DNA from: Rhizobium sp. 007
GTDB lineage: Bacteria; Pseudomonadota; Alphaproteobacteria; Rhizobiales; Rhizobiaceae
NCBI RefSeq assembly: GCF_015353075.1
Contig: NZ_CP064188.1
Location: 806,001-870,000 of the forward strand
Reading direction: 5' to 3'
Length of the DNA stretch: 64,000 nucleotides
Part shown: positions 24,753 to 37,869 of the stretch, one piece after another
Layout of the letters: each line of letters opens with the position of its first letter
How positions within the stretch are numbered: the first letter of the stretch is position 1
Made by a program: the position numbers and the translations under genes
The notes under the pieces: model-generated
Databases searched by the model: none
What the model saw: only the letters and a program-made list of their open reading frames with translations
What the model was told of the DNA's origin: nothing

Positions 24753-26380
24753 TGATCCGTCTTGCAGGTGGGGAAGTGGTGGATCCGGTCAATGGTCCGA
24801 CCGGCAATCGCGACGTCTGGATCAAGGATGGCGTCATCATCGAAAAGCCGGTCTCAAAGAGGGCCGACAAAACCTATGACGTTTCCGGCTGCCTCGTCAT
24901 GGCCGGTGCAATAGACATCCACTCGCATATCGGCGGGGGAAACGTCAATACGGCCCGACTTCTGTTGCCCGAACAACATGCCGCGCACCTCAAACGGCCG
25001 TTGCACACGCCGCTTGCAAACGCCGGGTGGTCTACCTTCAACACGGGATGCCTTTACGCTCAGATGGGTTTTACCACCGTGGTGGAGCCCGCCATGTCGC
25101 CTTCGAACGCGCTTCATACCCATATGGAGCTTGCCGACATCCCGATCATCGACAAGGCAACGCTTGCAATCCTCGGCAATGACGATTTCCTTCTGTCGAT
25201 GATCAGGGACAACGCCTCCTCGACGATGATCGACGATTACGTGGGTTGGACCGTGTCGACGGCAAGATCGCTCGGCGTGAAGGTGATCAATGCAGGCGCA
25301 GCAGCCGCCTTCAAGGAAAACATCCGCAGCTTCGCCTTCGACGACGTCGTGCCATCCTACGGCGTCACTTCCCGCAAGATCGTCGAGACGCTGCAGTCGG
25401 CCGTCGGCCGTCTGGGAATTCCTCACCCTCTCCATGTCCACGCCAATAACCTTGGCATCGCCGGAAACGCCGCAACGGCTGCTGAGACAATTCGCGCGGC
25501 GCAAGGCCAACCAATCCATCTCGCGCACCTGCAGTTTTATGGTTACGGCACCGAAGGCAAACGCGGCTTTTCCTCCGAGGCTGCCCGTCTTGCCGATCTG
25601 GTCAACAGCACGGAAAACGTGACGATCGACGTCGGCCAGGTGATGTTCGGCCAGACGGTGACAATCTCATCCGACGTCATAAGGCAGTATTCCGGAATGC
25701 GAACGGCAAGTCCGAAAAAGTCCATTCTCTTCGACGGCGACGGAAACGGCGGCGGCATTGTCCCCTATCGCTATCGCAAGGACTACTATGGTTCGCTGCA
25801 ATGGGCGGTGGGGCTCGAGCTGTTCTTGCTGATCAACGACCCATGGCGGGTTTTCTTCACCACCGACCATCCGAACGGCGCCCCCTTCACGGCCTATCCC
25901 GAATTGTTCGAGTTGCTGATGCGCCGCGATGTCCGCAATGCCAAGATGGACGAGCTCGACCGCTCCGCGCTGGAGCTTACCACACTCGCCTCGATCTCCC
26001 GCGAATATACGCTTGAGGAGGTTGCGGTCATGACGCGAGCAGCGCCGGCGAGGCTGCTTGGCCTCGATGACCGTGGGCACCTCGGCCCCGGTGCAATCGC
26101 GGATATCGCCGTCTACCGGAAAGGGCAGGATGTCCAAAGGATGTACCGCGATGCGGCTCTGGTGTTCAAGAACGGCGACCTGGTCGTCGAGGACGGCGTC
26201 GTCACGCACTATCGTTGGGGAAAGACGGTGCACCTCAATTTGCCGCCCGACAAGAGCATCACCAAGCGCATGCAAGCCTATCACGAAGATCGCTACGGGC
26301 TGTCGCTCGACTGGTTCACCTTTCCGGATTCAGCGATTTGTCGCGAAAACCCTTTTGCGGAGGTCGCATGCAAGAGCTGA
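24749..26380 (+). CDS. fhcA: formyltransferase/hydrolase complex subunit A
   Basis: Amidohydrolase-fold subunit of 543 residues that hydrolyses formylmethanofuran-type cofactor to formate. The metal-binding motif AGAIDIHSHIGGGNVN lies near residue 55, and family blocks such as HPLHVHANNLG and FFTTDHPNGAPFTAYPELFELLM are clear. It matches FwdA/FhcA over its whole length. The start overlaps the fhcB stop and its own end overlaps the start of fhcD by 13 bases, so the four subunits are translationally coupled. Formate made here would need a formate dehydrogenase not found in this window. Confidence 0.95.
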   Translation: MMIRLAGGEVVDPVNGPTGNRDVWIKDGVIIEKPVSKRADKTYDVSGCLVMAGAIDIHSHIGGGNVNTARLLLPEQHAAHLKRPLHTPLANAGWSTFNTGCLYAQMGFTTVVEPAMSPSNALHTHMELADIPIIDKATLAILGNDDFLLSMIRDNASSTMIDDYVGWTVSTARSLGVKVINAGAAAAFKENIRSFAFDDVVPSYGVTSRKIVETLQSAVGRLGIPHPLHVHANNLGIAGNAATAAETIRAAQGQPIHLAHLQFYGYGTEGKRGFSSEAARLADLVNSTENVTIDVGQVMFGQTVTISSDVIRQYSGMRTASPKKSILFDGDGNGGGIVPYRYRKDYYGSLQWAVGLELFLLINDPWRVFFTTDHPNGAPFTAYPELFELLMRRDVRNAKMDELDRSALELTTLASISREYTLEEVAVMTRAAPARLLGLDDRGHLGPGAIADIAVYRKGQDVQRMYRDAALVFKNGDLVVEDGVVTHYRWGKTVHLNLPPDKSITKRMQAYHEDRYGLSLDWFTFPDSAICRENPFAEVACKS

Positions 26381-27276
26381 TCCGCAACGGCATTGAGATC
26401 GACGACACGTTTGCCGAGGCATTCGGCATGCGTGCGACCGCAATCATCATCACCGCGCCGAGCCTGAAGTGGGCGCGGCAGGCGGCGACCACCATGACGG
26501 GCTTTGCGACCTCCGTCATCGGCTGTGGTTGCGAGGCGGCGATCGACATCGATATTCCGGCGTCCGAGACGCCGGATGGGCGTCCGGGCTGCCGCGTGAT
26601 GATCTTTGCGATGGGGACGGACGAGCTGCAGAAGCAGTTGAAAACCAGGCTCGGTCAATGTGTTCTGACCTCGCCCGGCAGCGCCTGTTTTTCCGGGCTC
26701 GAAGGCAGCGCCTGGCTCGATCTCGGATCATCCCTGCGCTATTTCGGCGACGGATGGCAGATCTCCAAGAAGTTCGGCGGCAAGCATTATTGGCGGGTGC
26801 CGGTCATGGATGGCGAATTTCTGTGCGAGGCGAAGGCCGGTTTGACGAAAGAGGCGGTTGGCGGCGGAAACCTCTTCCTGCTCGCCACAGACGGCGGAAA
26901 GGCGCTGGCGGCCGCCGAGCGCGCCGTGGCGGCGATTGAGAAGGTTCCCGGCGCAATCATGCCTTTCCCCGGCGGCATCGTGCGCTCCGGCTCGAAAATC
27001 GGCGGCAAGTACAAGGGCATGATGGCTTCGACCAACGATGCCTATGCGCCCACACTACGGGGGGTGACCAAGAGTGCGCTCGGTCCCGACATCAATGCAA
27101 TCCTTGAAATCGTCATCGACGGGGAGACGAGCGAGGCGGTGGCTGCGGCGATGCGAGCCGGGCTGAAGGCGGTCATCAATTTCGGGCCGAGGCGCGGCGC
27201 TTTGCGCATCAGCGCGGGAAACTATGGCGGCAAACTCGGCAAGTTCCATTATCATCTGAGGGATCTCCTGCCATGA
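26368..27276 (+). CDS. fhcD: formylmethanofuran:H4MPT formyltransferase, Fhc subunit D
   Basis: Ftr/FhcD moves the formyl group from formyl-H4MPT to the methanofuran analogue. The 302-residue protein carries the family signatures NGIEIDDTFAEAFGMRATA at the start and PFPGGIVRSGSKIGGKYKG near residue 200. The ATG at 26368 has GCGGAGGT five bases upstream and sits inside the end of fhcA. Its stop overlaps the fhcC start by four bases. Confidence in identity is very high because this family has few close relatives. Confidence 0.95.
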   Translation: MQELIRNGIEIDDTFAEAFGMRATAIIITAPSLKWARQAATTMTGFATSVIGCGCEAAIDIDIPASETPDGRPGCRVMIFAMGTDELQKQLKTRLGQCVLTSPGSACFSGLEGSAWLDLGSSLRYFGDGWQISKKFGGKHYWRVPVMDGEFLCEAKAGLTKEAVGGGNLFLLATDGGKALAAAERAVAAIEKVPGAIMPFPGGIVRSGSKIGGKYKGMMASTNDAYAPTLRGVTKSALGPDINAILEIVIDGETSEAVAAAMRAGLKAVINFGPRRGALRISAGNYGGKLGKFHYHLRDLLP

Positions 27277-28085
27277 AGCCGCTGACCTTCACCCTTCGCT
27301 CCGAACCGGATGAAAGGCTCGATCTATCCGGCTTGACGCCCCAAAAGCTCAACGGCATGCAGCCTGCCGACATCGCCAGATTGCCGATTGGAACGAGCCG
27401 GCGTCCCGCCACGGTGGGCGATGTTTTCAAGGTGGCGGGCAGGGATATCTCGAACATCGTGTTTTCAGGCGGCAGCGGGCGCTTCGACCTCGTCGGAGCG
27501 GAGATGACGACGGGACAGATCCGCGTCGAGGGCGATGTCGGCGCCCGCGCCGGTCGCCGCATGGCTGGCGGCCTCCTGAACATCGAAGGAAAGGCCGGTT
27601 TGCAGGCGGGATCGGGGATGAGGAACGGGCGCATCGAGATCGCCGGTGATGCAGGCGATGGCCTTGGCGGGCCGATGGCGGGAGAGATCCACGGCATGAC
27701 GGGCGGCCTCGTGATTGTTGGCGGCAAGGCCGGCCATCGCCCCGGCGAGAAGATGCGGCGAGGCATCATCGCGCTTTTGAAAGGATGCGGCGATTACGCC
27801 GGTCTCGGCATGACCGCCGGGACGATCGTTGCGATCGGACGCGTCGGTCTTTATCCCGGCCACTTGATGAAGCGCGGCTCGCTTCTGTTCGACCGGCGAC
27901 CAGCGGCGCTTTCGCCGACGTTCATCGATTGCGGCCGCGTCGAAATCGTCTTTCCGGCACTGTTCGACCGCTATCTGATGGAAGACAAGATCCTTGACCG
28001 GCCGCTGCTCGGCGCAAAACCTTTCCGTTTCGGCGGCGACAATGCGGTCTTGGGCAAGGGCGAAATCATGTTTCCGCGAGGTTGA
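27273..28085 (+). CDS. fhcC: formyltransferase/hydrolase complex subunit C
   Basis: A 270-residue FwdC/FhcC protein, related to the C-terminal domain of glutamate synthase. The beta-helix repeats with the GXXGXXXGXXM pattern are clear between residues 80 and 210 (for example GDVGARAGRRMAGG, GDAGDGLGGPMAGE, GKAGHRPGEKMRRG). It scaffolds the Fhc complex with subunits A, B and D. It is the last gene of the operon and is followed after 36 bases by the convergent cbbR gene. Confidence 0.94.
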   Translation: MKPLTFTLRSEPDERLDLSGLTPQKLNGMQPADIARLPIGTSRRPATVGDVFKVAGRDISNIVFSGGSGRFDLVGAEMTTGQIRVEGDVGARAGRRMAGGLLNIEGKAGLQAGSGMRNGRIEIAGDAGDGLGGPMAGEIHGMTGGLVIVGGKAGHRPGEKMRRGIIALLKGCGDYAGLGMTAGTIVAIGRVGLYPGHLMKRGSLLFDRRPAALSPTFIDCGRVEIVFPALFDRYLMEDKILDRPLLGAKPFRFGGDNAVLGKGEIMFPRG

Positions 28086-28121
28086 GCCGTGGCCGTCCGG
28101 TTTAAGATCGGCCGAAGATCT

Positions 28122-29066
28122 TCAATCGGATTGCTGCAACATCGGATAAAGCTTGTCGAAGAAGGGCAGGCATTGGGCTCCCCGCTCACGCAGGAACACC
28201 TGAAAGGCACTCATCGCCGGGGAGACGGTTCTGTCCGTCCGTGTTACCGAAAACCATTGCCTGCGGATCGGCATGCCGATGACGTCGAGGGTGACGAGTT
28301 TGCCGAACTCCAGTTCCATGGCGATGGTATGGGCCGAAATGAAAGCGATGCCAAGGCCCGCCATGACGGCCTGTTTGATCGTCTCGTTCGACGACATCTC
28401 GGTTCCCAGATCATCGAGCCTGCCAGGAATCTCGCCGAGGAAGATTTCCAGCGATATGCGCGTGCCCGAACCGGGTTCTCGGACGAGAAAACGTTCCTTT
28501 GCGATCTCCTCTTTGGTGATGTCCCGTTTCCCTGCCAAGGGATGGTCGGGCGGTGCGACCATCACCAGCGGATGGTCGCCGAATCCCACCGAGTGCAACG
28601 GCATGTCCTTGGGCGGACGGCCCATCAGGGCGATGTCGACGTCATGGTTTTTAAGCTTTGTAATGATTTCTGCCCGGTTGCCGATGGCGAGCGAAACGGC
28701 GATCCCGGGATGGCTCTTGCGGAAGGTCGCCATCATGTTCGGCGCGAAGTATTTTGCGGTCGAGACGACGCCGAGGGCGAGGGTGCCGGTGCGCACGCCC
28801 TTGATTGCATCGACTTCGTCGTCCAGCTGGCGCAGCCTTTCCTCGATCATCTGGGCGGCATCGATGAAAGCAAGGCCCGCCGCCGTTGGGCGGATTCCGT
28901 CATTTGTCCGGTCGAAAAGGATGATGCCGGCATCCTCCTCAATCTGCTTGAGCTGGATGGTGACGGCCGAGGGGGTGAGGCCGAGCGCATTGGCGGCCCG
29001 CACGATCGTTCCGTGCCGCGCGATCTCCTGCGTTGCACGCAAATGTCGAAGCGTCAGGTTCTTCAT
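28122..29066 (-). CDS. cbbR: LysR-family regulator of the Calvin cycle operon
   Basis: A 314-residue LysR-type regulator. The N-terminal winged helix reads LRHLRATQEIARHGTIVRAA, followed by LGLTPSAVTIQLKQIEEDAG, close to CbbR proteins. The rest is the two-lobed effector domain that senses metabolites such as RuBP or PEP in known CbbRs. It is transcribed divergently from cbbF, the classic arrangement. A perfect GTTAGCT/AGCTAAC inverted repeat begins four bases upstream of its start codon, so it would both repress itself and activate the cbb operon. Confidence 0.92.
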   Translation of the reverse strand: MKNLTLRHLRATQEIARHGTIVRAANALGLTPSAVTIQLKQIEEDAGIILFDRTNDGIRPTAAGLAFIDAAQMIEERLRQLDDEVDAIKGVRTGTLALGVVSTAKYFAPNMMATFRKSHPGIAVSLAIGNRAEIITKLKNHDVDIALMGRPPKDMPLHSVGFGDHPLVMVAPPDHPLAGKRDITKEEIAKERFLVREPGSGTRISLEIFLGEIPGRLDDLGTEMSSNETIKQAVMAGLGIAFISAHTIAMELEFGKLVTLDVIGMPIRRQWFSVTRTDRTVSPAMSAFQVFLRERGAQCLPFFDKLYPMLQQSD

Positions 29067-29069
29067 CAG

Positions 29070-29117
29070 GTTAGCTTAATTTTTTTTAGCTAACTAGTAA
29101 ATACAATAAATTTTACT
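29070..29117. promoter_or_regulatory. CbbR operator in the cbbR-cbbF intergenic region
   Basis: GTTAGCT at 29070-29076 and AGCTAAC at 29088-29094 form a perfect 7-bp inverted repeat with an 11-base spacer, containing the T-N11-A core of LysR-type sites. A second inverted repeat, AGTAAA/TTTACT with a 10-base spacer, lies at 29096-29117. The pair fits the recognition-site plus activation-site layout of LysR operators. The region is AT-rich against its surroundings. Confidence 0.75.
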
Positions 29118-29183
29118 TAACTCGAAATTCCTGTTTCGATGTTGCCATGCCCGGGCAGTGAGGAGCGGGCGGGGAGGTAGGCT

Positions 29184-30233
29184 ATGACTTCGTCGACGCT
29201 AGACGCCTTTTTGAATTCCCATATCGGCAGTGGTCGCCCGCATTGCGAAGCTGCCGCCGTCACGATCCGGCAGCTGGCTGCCGCTGCGGTCACGCTCTAC
29301 AGCACGATCAATCAGGGTGCGCCCGGCAAGGCCTTTTCCAGAGAACGCGGCCATGTTGGTCCAGGCGGCGACATAACAAAGGATCTCGACGTCCTGGCCG
29401 ATGCCCTCTTCATCGACGCGATGCGAGAGGCGCCTGTCTGCCTCTACGCCTCCGAGGAACTCGAAGACGCAGCGCTCCTCGATCCGAAAGCTCCGCTTGC
29501 AGTCGCCATCGATCCGTTGGACGGCTCCTCGAACATCGACATAAACGTCTGCATCGGGACGATCTTCTCCATCCTCCCAGCGGCTGGTGATCCGGTCGGC
29601 GAGCCTAACGCCTCCTTCTTCCAACGAGGAGACGCCCAGCTCGCCGCCGGCTTTTTCATCTACGGCCCGCAGCTTGCGCTGGTTCTCAGCCTCGGCAGCG
29701 GCACCCACGTCTTCGTCTTTTCCTCGGGTGGCGGCGTATTCATACAAGCCCACGAAAGCGTGGTCGTTCCACCGCGGACCCAGGAATTCGCGATCAATGC
29801 CTCCAACTATCGTCATTGGGACGAGGCCGTCAGACTTTATGTCGATGATTGCCTGAAGGGGACGGAAGGGCCGCGTGAAAAGGAATTCAACATGCGGTGG
29901 ATCGCGGCCGTTGCCGCCGATGCCTATCGCATCCTTATGCGCGGCGGCGTTTATCTCTATCCCGGCGACACGCGCAGGGGCTATGGCGAGGGCCGGCTGC
30001 GGCTGGTCTACGAGGCCAATCCCATCGCTTTCCTTATTGAGCAGGCCGGCGGAGCCGCCACCGACACGATCAGCCGTATTCTGGACCTCACGCCCACGTC
30101 ACTGCACCAGCGCGTTCCGCTGGTCTTCGGCTCGGCGCGGGAGGTCATGCGCATTGGGCGCTACCACACCGAGCCGAGCAATATTGCCGAGCGAGCGCCG
30201 CTCTTCAGCAATCGCGGTCTCTTCAGGGCCTGA
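29184..30233 (+). CDS. cbbF: fructose-1,6-bisphosphatase class I, Calvin cycle
   Basis: A 349-residue class I FBPase. The metal/phosphate motif VAIDPLDGSSNIDINV is clear near residues 112-127, with GGDITKDLDVLAD and ASEELED upstream. It regenerates fructose-6-phosphate for the Calvin cycle. The start has GGGGAGGTAGGCT before it and is the first gene after the CbbR-controlled promoter region. The eight plus-strand genes from here to the epimerase run in one direction with short gaps or overlaps. Confidence 0.94.
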   Translation: MTSSTLDAFLNSHIGSGRPHCEAAAVTIRQLAAAAVTLYSTINQGAPGKAFSRERGHVGPGGDITKDLDVLADALFIDAMREAPVCLYASEELEDAALLDPKAPLAVAIDPLDGSSNIDINVCIGTIFSILPAAGDPVGEPNASFFQRGDAQLAAGFFIYGPQLALVLSLGSGTHVFVFSSGGGVFIQAHESVVVPPRTQEFAINASNYRHWDEAVRLYVDDCLKGTEGPREKEFNMRWIAAVAADAYRILMRGGVYLYPGDTRRGYGEGRLRLVYEANPIAFLIEQAGGAATDTISRILDLTPTSLHQRVPLVFGSAREVMRIGRYHTEPSNIAERAPLFSNRGLFRA

Positions 30234-30247
30234 TCGGAGAACAAGAC

Positions 30248-31120
30248 ATGTCGGCAAGGCATCCCATCATTTCGATTACCGGATCGTCGGGCGCCGGAAC
30301 CACGTCGGTCAAGCGGATTTTCGAGCAGATCTTCAGGCGCGAGAAAATCGAAGCGGCCTTCATCGAGGGAGACGCATTTCACCGCTACGACCGGCAGGCC
30401 ATGAAGGAAAAGGTGGCCGAGGAGGAACGGAACGGCAATCCAAACTTCACCCATTTCAACGCAGATGCCAACGAACTAGAGACGCTCGAAGCCGTTTTCG
30501 ACGAATATGGTCGCAGCGGCACGGGCCACACAAGGACCTATATCCACGATGAACAGGAGGCCGCGCGCTTTGACGTCCCGCCGGGCAGCTTCACGCCATG
30601 GCGCGATTTTCCGAAAAGCGACCTGCTCTTTTATGAAGGGCTGCACGGCTGCGCGGTGACGGACAAGGTCAATCTCGCCCGTCACGCCGACCTGAAGATC
30701 GGCGTCGTGCCCGTCATCAATCTCGAATGGATCCAGAAGATCCACCGTGATCGCGAAGCGCGCGGCTATTCCACGGAAGCGGTCATGGACGTCATCTTGC
30801 GGCGCATGCCCGACTATGTACGCTACATCACGCCGCAGTTCACACTGACCGATATCAACTTCCAGCGGGTGCCGATCGTCGACACCTCCAACCCGTTCAT
30901 CGCGCGCTGGATCCCGACGCCTGACGAATCGATGCTCGTCATCCGCTTCGCGAGACCGCGCGGCATCGATTTCCCCTATCTGCTGTCGATGATCCACGAC
31001 TCGTTCATGTCGCGCGCCAATTCCATCGTGGTGCCGGGAAACAAGCTCGATCTCGCCATGCAGCTGATCCTGACACCCCTGATCATGCAACTGATCGAAC
31101 GCAAAAACCGCGCCTCATGA
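30248..31120 (+). CDS. cbbP: phosphoribulokinase
   Basis: A 290-residue class I (bacterial octameric) PRK that makes ribulose-1,5-bisphosphate. The P-loop is [19 protein letters not shown] near residues 7-25, and [10 protein letters not shown] and [12 protein letters not shown] are typical. It lies 14 bases after cbbF. With RuBisCO it is diagnostic of a working Calvin cycle. The stop overlaps an ATG of the transketolase frame, but a later transketolase start is more likely. Confidence 0.95.
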   Translation: MSARHPIISITGSSGAGTTSVKRIFEQIFRREKIEAAFIEGDAFHRYDRQAMKEKVAEEERNGNPNFTHFNADANELETLEAVFDEYGRSGTGHTRTYIHDEQEAARFDVPPGSFTPWRDFPKSDLLFYEGLHGCAVTDKVNLARHADLKIGVVPVINLEWIQKIHRDREARGYSTEAVMDVILRRMPDYVRYITPQFTLTDINFQRVPIVDTSNPFIARWIPTPDESMLVIRFARPRGIDFPYLLSMIHDSFMSRANSIVVPGNKLDLAMQLILTPLIMQLIERKNRAS

Positions 31121-31131
31121 GGATGAAAGCG

Positions 31132-33144
31132 ATGAACACGCAACTCCAGCCGCAGGGCATTATCGAACCCGCTATCGTAACGGAACAAGACATGGCCGAT
31201 GCCATCAGGGCGCTTGCCATGGATGGCGTTCAAAAGGCCAATTCCGGCCATCCTGGCATGCCGATGGGCATGGCCGACGTCGCAACGGTGCTGTTCAACC
31301 GCTTCATCAAGATCGATCCCTCGCACCCCGATTGGCCCGATCGTGATCGCTTCGTTCTTTCGGCCGGCCACGGTTCGATGCTGCAATATGCGCTTCACTA
31401 CCTGATCGGCTATGAGGATATGACGGTTGAGGAGCTGCAGCGGTTCCGCCAGCTTGGCGCCAGGACTGCCGGGCATCCCGAGTACGGTCACGCCCTGGGC
31501 ATCGAGACGACCACGGGTCCATTGGGCCAGGGTATCGCAACGGCGGTCGGCATGGCGCTTGCCGAGCGCGTGACCAATGCACGCTATGGCGACGGGCTCG
31601 TTGATCACTATACCTATGTCATTGCCGGTGACGGATGCCTGCAGGAGGGCATCAGCCATGAAGCGATCGACCTTGCCGGCCATTTGAAGCTGTCGCGGCT
31701 GATCGTGTTCTGGGACAACAATTCCATCTCGATCGACGGTCCCACCAGCCTCTCGACCTCGATGAACCAGCTCGCACGCTTCCACGCGGCGGGCTTCGAC
31801 GTTCAGGAGATCGACGGGCACGATTTCGATGCGATCGGCCGGGCGATTTCCCGGGCAAGGGTTTCGAACAAGCCGTCGCTCATTTCCTGCCGTACCATCA
31901 TCGGCAAGGGCGCGCCAAATCTTCAGGGGTCGGAGAAGACGCATGGCGCGCCGCTCGGCGAAGCCGAAGTCGCCGCGGCAAGACACGCCTTGAAATGGAG
32001 AGCGGCGCCCTTTGAGGTTCCTGAGGCTATTTTGGAGCGCTGGAGCGATGCTGCCGCACGCGGGGCAGCCGAGCGGGTCAAGTGGCTCAACCGCGTTGCT
32101 TCAGCTCCCGAAGGCGCCGCCTTCCTGAGAACCGTAGACCGTGAGATCGACACATCACTCTTCGATGATCTTGCCGAGTTTCGTCGAACGCATCAGGCCA
32201 AGGCGACCAAGGTCGCCACGCGCAAGGCCTCCGAAATGGTTCTTGGCATCATCAACGCCGCGACGGATTTGACGATCGGCGGCTCGGCGGACCTGACCCA
32301 TTCCAACCTGACACTGACCGCGGGAATGGAGCCGATCAAGCCGGGAAGCTACGCCGGCCGCTATATCCATTATGGCATCCGCGAACACGCAATGGCGGCT
32401 GCGATGAACGGCCTTGCCCTGCATGGCGGGTTCATTCCCTATGGCGGCACCTTTCTCGCCTTCTCCGACTACGCGCGCGGCGCCATCCGCCTCTCGGCAC
32501 TCATGGGGCAGCAGGTTATCTACGTCATGACGCATGACTCGATCGGCCTTGGAGAAGACGGGCCGACCCATCAGCCGATCGAGCATCTGGCAATGCTGCG
32601 CGCGACACCCAACCTGAACGTCTATCGTCCGTGCGACATCGTCGAGACGGCCGAATGCTGGGAACAGGCCCTCAAGGACCGCAATCGTCCGAGCCTGATT
32701 GTGCTGTCGCGGCAGAACCTGCCGATGTGTCGCCCGGCCAATAGCGAAGAAAACCGTTCTGCGCGCGGAGCCTACATCCTGCGCGCGACCTCGGAACCAT
32801 CACCCGTCACGCTCCTCGCGACCGGTTCCGAGGTCGAAATTGCCTGCGTTGCTGCCGATATGCTTTCAGCTGCACACGGCATCGGGGCGAGGGTGGTGTC
32901 CATGCCGTGCTGGGAGCTATTCGAACAACAACCGTCCGAATACCGCGAGGCAGTGCTCGGAACTCGTCCGCGGATCGGCATCGAAGCGGCGGCGCGTCTC
33001 GGTTGGGACCGATACCTTGGAGACGGTGGCATTTTCATCGGCATGGAGGGCTTCGGTGCCAGCGCTCCTGCCGCCGCACTCTATGACCATTTCGGCATCA
33101 CCCCCGGGGCCGTCGTGGAGGCGGCGCTGAGACTTGCGGCCTGA
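31132..33144 (+). CDS. cbbT: transketolase
   Basis: Thiamine-diphosphate enzyme of 670 residues that shuffles two-carbon units in RuBP regeneration. The N-terminal signature [17 protein letters not shown] and the ThDP motif region [16 protein letters not shown] to VFWDNN are intact, and the C-terminal domain has [12 protein letters not shown]. Three in-frame ATGs lie at 31117, 31123 and 31132; the last has GAGG at a good distance and was chosen. Being inside the cbb operon, it is the Calvin cycle copy rather than the housekeeping one. Confidence 0.93.
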   Translation: MNTQLQPQGIIEPAIVTEQDMADAIRALAMDGVQKANSGHPGMPMGMADVATVLFNRFIKIDPSHPDWPDRDRFVLSAGHGSMLQYALHYLIGYEDMTVEELQRFRQLGARTAGHPEYGHALGIETTTGPLGQGIATAVGMALAERVTNARYGDGLVDHYTYVIAGDGCLQEGISHEAIDLAGHLKLSRLIVFWDNNSISIDGPTSLSTSMNQLARFHAAGFDVQEIDGHDFDAIGRAISRARVSNKPSLISCRTIIGKGAPNLQGSEKTHGAPLGEAEVAAARHALKWRAAPFEVPEAILERWSDAAARGAAERVKWLNRVASAPEGAAFLRTVDREIDTSLFDDLAEFRRTHQAKATKVATRKASEMVLGIINAATDLTIGGSADLTHSNLTLTAGMEPIKPGSYAGRYIHYGIREHAMAAAMNGLALHGGFIPYGGTFLAFSDYARGAIRLSALMGQQVIYVMTHDSIGLGEDGPTHQPIEHLAMLRATPNLNVYRPCDIVETAECWEQALKDRNRPSLIVLSRQNLPMCRPANSEENRSARGAYILRATSEPSPVTLLATGSEVEIACVAADMLSAAHGIGARVVSMPCWELFEQQPSEYREAVLGTRPRIGIEAAARLGWDRYLGDGGIFIGMEGFGASAPAAALYDHFGITPGAVVEAALRLAA

Positions 33145-33191
33145 GGTCTGATCAGGCCGGCCGGACAGTTCAACGTGAAAGGAGCAGGCTG

Positions 33192-35766
<2,575 letters not shown>

Positions 35767-35776
35767 GAGACCTCAC

Positions 35777-36196
35777 ATGCATATCACCCAGGGAGCATTC
35801 TCGTTCCTGCCGCCGCTGACGGACGAGCAGATCGCCCGGCAGGCGCAATACTGCATCGACAAGGGCTGGGCGACGAGCCTCGAGTTCACCGATGATCCCC
35901 ATCCCCGCAATACCTATTGGGACATGTGGGGTCATCCGATGTTCGACAATGCGGACGCAGCCGCGCTGATAATGGAGCTGAACGAGTGCCGGAAGGTCTA
36001 TGGCGACCGCTATATCCGGCTCGTCGCCTTCGACAGTAGCCACGGATGGGAGTCCGTTCGCCTCTCCTTCATCGTCAATCGTCCCCCGGAAGAGCCGGGA
36101 TTCCGGCTTGAGCGGCAGGAGGCGGCCGGCAGACGGCTCCAATACACCACACGTTCTTATGCGGCAGACCGGCCGGCGGGAGAACGTTATGGCTGA
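35777..36196 (+). CDS. cbbS: RuBisCO small subunit, red-type
   Basis: A 139-residue small subunit beginning [17 protein letters not shown] and with [13 protein letters not shown] in the middle. The C-terminal extension after about residue 100, typical of red-type small subunits, forms the beta-hairpins that fill the central pore in place of the longer loop of green-type proteins. The gene starts 10 bases after cbbL and overlaps cbbX by eight bases. Confidence 0.95.
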   Translation: MHITQGAFSFLPPLTDEQIARQAQYCIDKGWATSLEFTDDPHPRNTYWDMWGHPMFDNADAAALIMELNECRKVYGDRYIRLVAFDSSHGWESVRLSFIVNRPPEEPGFRLERQEAAGRRLQYTTRSYAADRPAGERYG

Positions 36197-37127
36197 TGCG
36201 GTCCCCATGAGGCCTAAGATCGATGGCGAGGAGCCATCAGCCATCGATCTGCGGGCGGAATATGTCGAGTCCGGCGTCAAGGAGCTCCTCGACGAGCTGG
36301 ACAATTCCCTCATCGGCCTTGCACCGGTCAAGCAGCGAATCAAGGAGACCGCGGCCCTGCTATTGGTCGAACGCGCGCGCAAGCGTCTCGGACTCGCTCA
36401 TGAAACGCCAACGTTGCACATGAGCTTCAGCGGCAATCCCGGGACTGGGAAAACGACTGTCGCATTGCGCATGGCCGATCTGCTCCATCGCCTCGGCTAT
36501 ATCCGAAAGGGGCATCTGGTATCGGTGACGCGCGACGACTTGGTGGGGCAATATATCGGCCACACGGCGCCGAAGACGAAGGAGATCCTGAAAAAGGCGA
36601 TGGGTGGTGTCCTCTTCATCGACGAGGCCTATTATCTCTACAGGCAGGAAAACGAGCGCGACTACGGCCAGGAAGCGATCGAGATCCTCCTGCAGGTCAT
36701 GGAGCACCAGCGTGAGGATTTCGTCGTCATACTGGCCGGTTATGCCGACCGGATGGAGCGCTTCTTCGAAAGCAATCCAGGCTTTCGTTCGCGTATCGCT
36801 CATCATATAGACTTTCCGGATTACACCGACGACGAACTCCTGCGGATCGCCGAGGCGACGCTTACCAAGCAGAACTACCGCTTCGACGTCAAGGCCCGGG
36901 CCGCCATGGAAGAATATATCGCCCTTCGGCGCCGCCAACCGCATTTTGCCAATGCGCGCTCCATCCGCAACGCCCTCGATCGCGCGCGCCTGCGTCAGGC
37001 AAACCGGCTGTTCGAGACTTCCGCCGGCCCGATTGATGCCAAGGTGCTGTCCACCATCGTTGCCGAAGACATCCAGGCCAGTCGCGTCTTCAATAGCGCA
37101 GCAAGACAAGAGGAGGCCAGGTCATGA
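36189..37127 (+). CDS. cbbX: red-type RuBisCO activase, AAA+
   Basis: CbbX remodels inhibited red-type RuBisCO by pulling on the C-terminal tail of the large subunit. The 312-residue protein has Walker [17 protein letters not shown], Walker [14 protein letters not shown] and the sensor/arginine-finger region [11 protein letters not shown]. The start codon lies inside the end of cbbS. Its presence right after cbbLS is the normal red-type layout. Confidence 0.95.
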   Translation: MADAVPMRPKIDGEEPSAIDLRAEYVESGVKELLDELDNSLIGLAPVKQRIKETAALLLVERARKRLGLAHETPTLHMSFSGNPGTGKTTVALRMADLLHRLGYIRKGHLVSVTRDDLVGQYIGHTAPKTKEILKKAMGGVLFIDEAYYLYRQENERDYGQEAIEILLQVMEHQREDFVVILAGYADRMERFFESNPGFRSRIAHHIDFPDYTDDELLRIAEATLTKQNYRFDVKARAAMEEYIALRRRQPHFANARSIRNALDRARLRQANRLFETSAGPIDAKVLSTIVAEDIQASRVFNSAARQEEARS

Positions 37128-37813
37128 GCCGCAAATCGATCATTGCCCCCTCCATCCTTTCGGCAGATTTTTCCCGGTTGGGTGATGAGGTGGAGGAGGT
37201 CGTCAAGGCGGGCGCAGACTGGATCCATCTCGATGTCATGGATGGTCATTTCGTGCCCAACATCACCTTCGGGCCGCCGGTCGTCAAATCGATCCGCAAC
37301 CGGACGGACGCAGTGTTCGACTGTCATCTCATGATTGCGCCGGTCGATCCCTATCTCGCCGCCTTCGCCGATGCCGGCTGCGATTACATTACGGTCCATG
37401 CGGAGGCCGGGCCCCACCTCGACCGAACGCTTCAGGCGATCCGCAATCTCGGCAAGAAGGCAGGCGTCGCGCTCAATCCGTCGACGCCCGAAAGCGTGAT
37501 CGAATACGTGCTCGACCGGCTGGACCTCGTCCTGCTGATGACCGTCAATCCCGGCTTCGGCGGTCAGGCCTTCATTCCGGCGGTCGCCGAAAAGGTGCGC
37601 CGCGTGGCCGCGTTGATCGGTTATCGTCCGATCCATGTCGAAGTCGATGGCGGCATTACGGCCGAAACCGCGCCGCTGATCGCTGCTGCCGGTGCCGACG
37701 TCCTGGTTTCGGGCTCGGCCATATTCGCAGGCAATGACGCGTCGGCCTATGCGGGCAATATCCAAGCGATCCGCCGACAGGCAGACAAGGCGCTAGCGCA
37801 GCAGGCAGCGTAA
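37124..37813 (+). CDS. rpe: ribulose-phosphate 3-epimerase
   Basis: A 229-residue TIM-barrel enzyme converting xylulose-5-phosphate and ribulose-5-phosphate for RuBP regeneration. Motifs include [36 protein letters not shown] and [13 protein letters not shown]. The start overlaps the cbbX stop, so it is part of the cbb operon (cbbE). A strong terminator follows. Confidence 0.94.
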   Translation: MSRKSIIAPSILSADFSRLGDEVEEVVKAGADWIHLDVMDGHFVPNITFGPPVVKSIRNRTDAVFDCHLMIAPVDPYLAAFADAGCDYITVHAEAGPHLDRTLQAIRNLGKKAGVALNPSTPESVIEYVLDRLDLVLLMTVNPGFGGQAFIPAVAEKVRRVAALIGYRPIHVEVDGGITAETAPLIAAAGADVLVSGSAIFAGNDASAYAGNIQAIRRQADKALAQQAA

Positions 37814-37837
37814 GCCGAGCAAGCCAAGGGGATGATG

Positions 37838-37869
37838 AGACCGCCGGCGACTGCCGGCGGTCTTCTCCT
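37838..37869 (+). terminator. intrinsic terminator of the cbb operon
   Basis: AGACCGCCGGC and GCCGGCGGTCT pair over 11 bp with a GACT tetraloop (37838-37863), followed by TCTCCTTTATT. It begins 24 bases after the epimerase stop and directly precedes the 3' end of the convergent cytochrome gene. Confidence 0.85.

Noticed and set aside
30976..31986. 336-codon minus-strand ORF across cbbP/cbbT
   Set aside because: Antisense shadow of two well-recognised genes.
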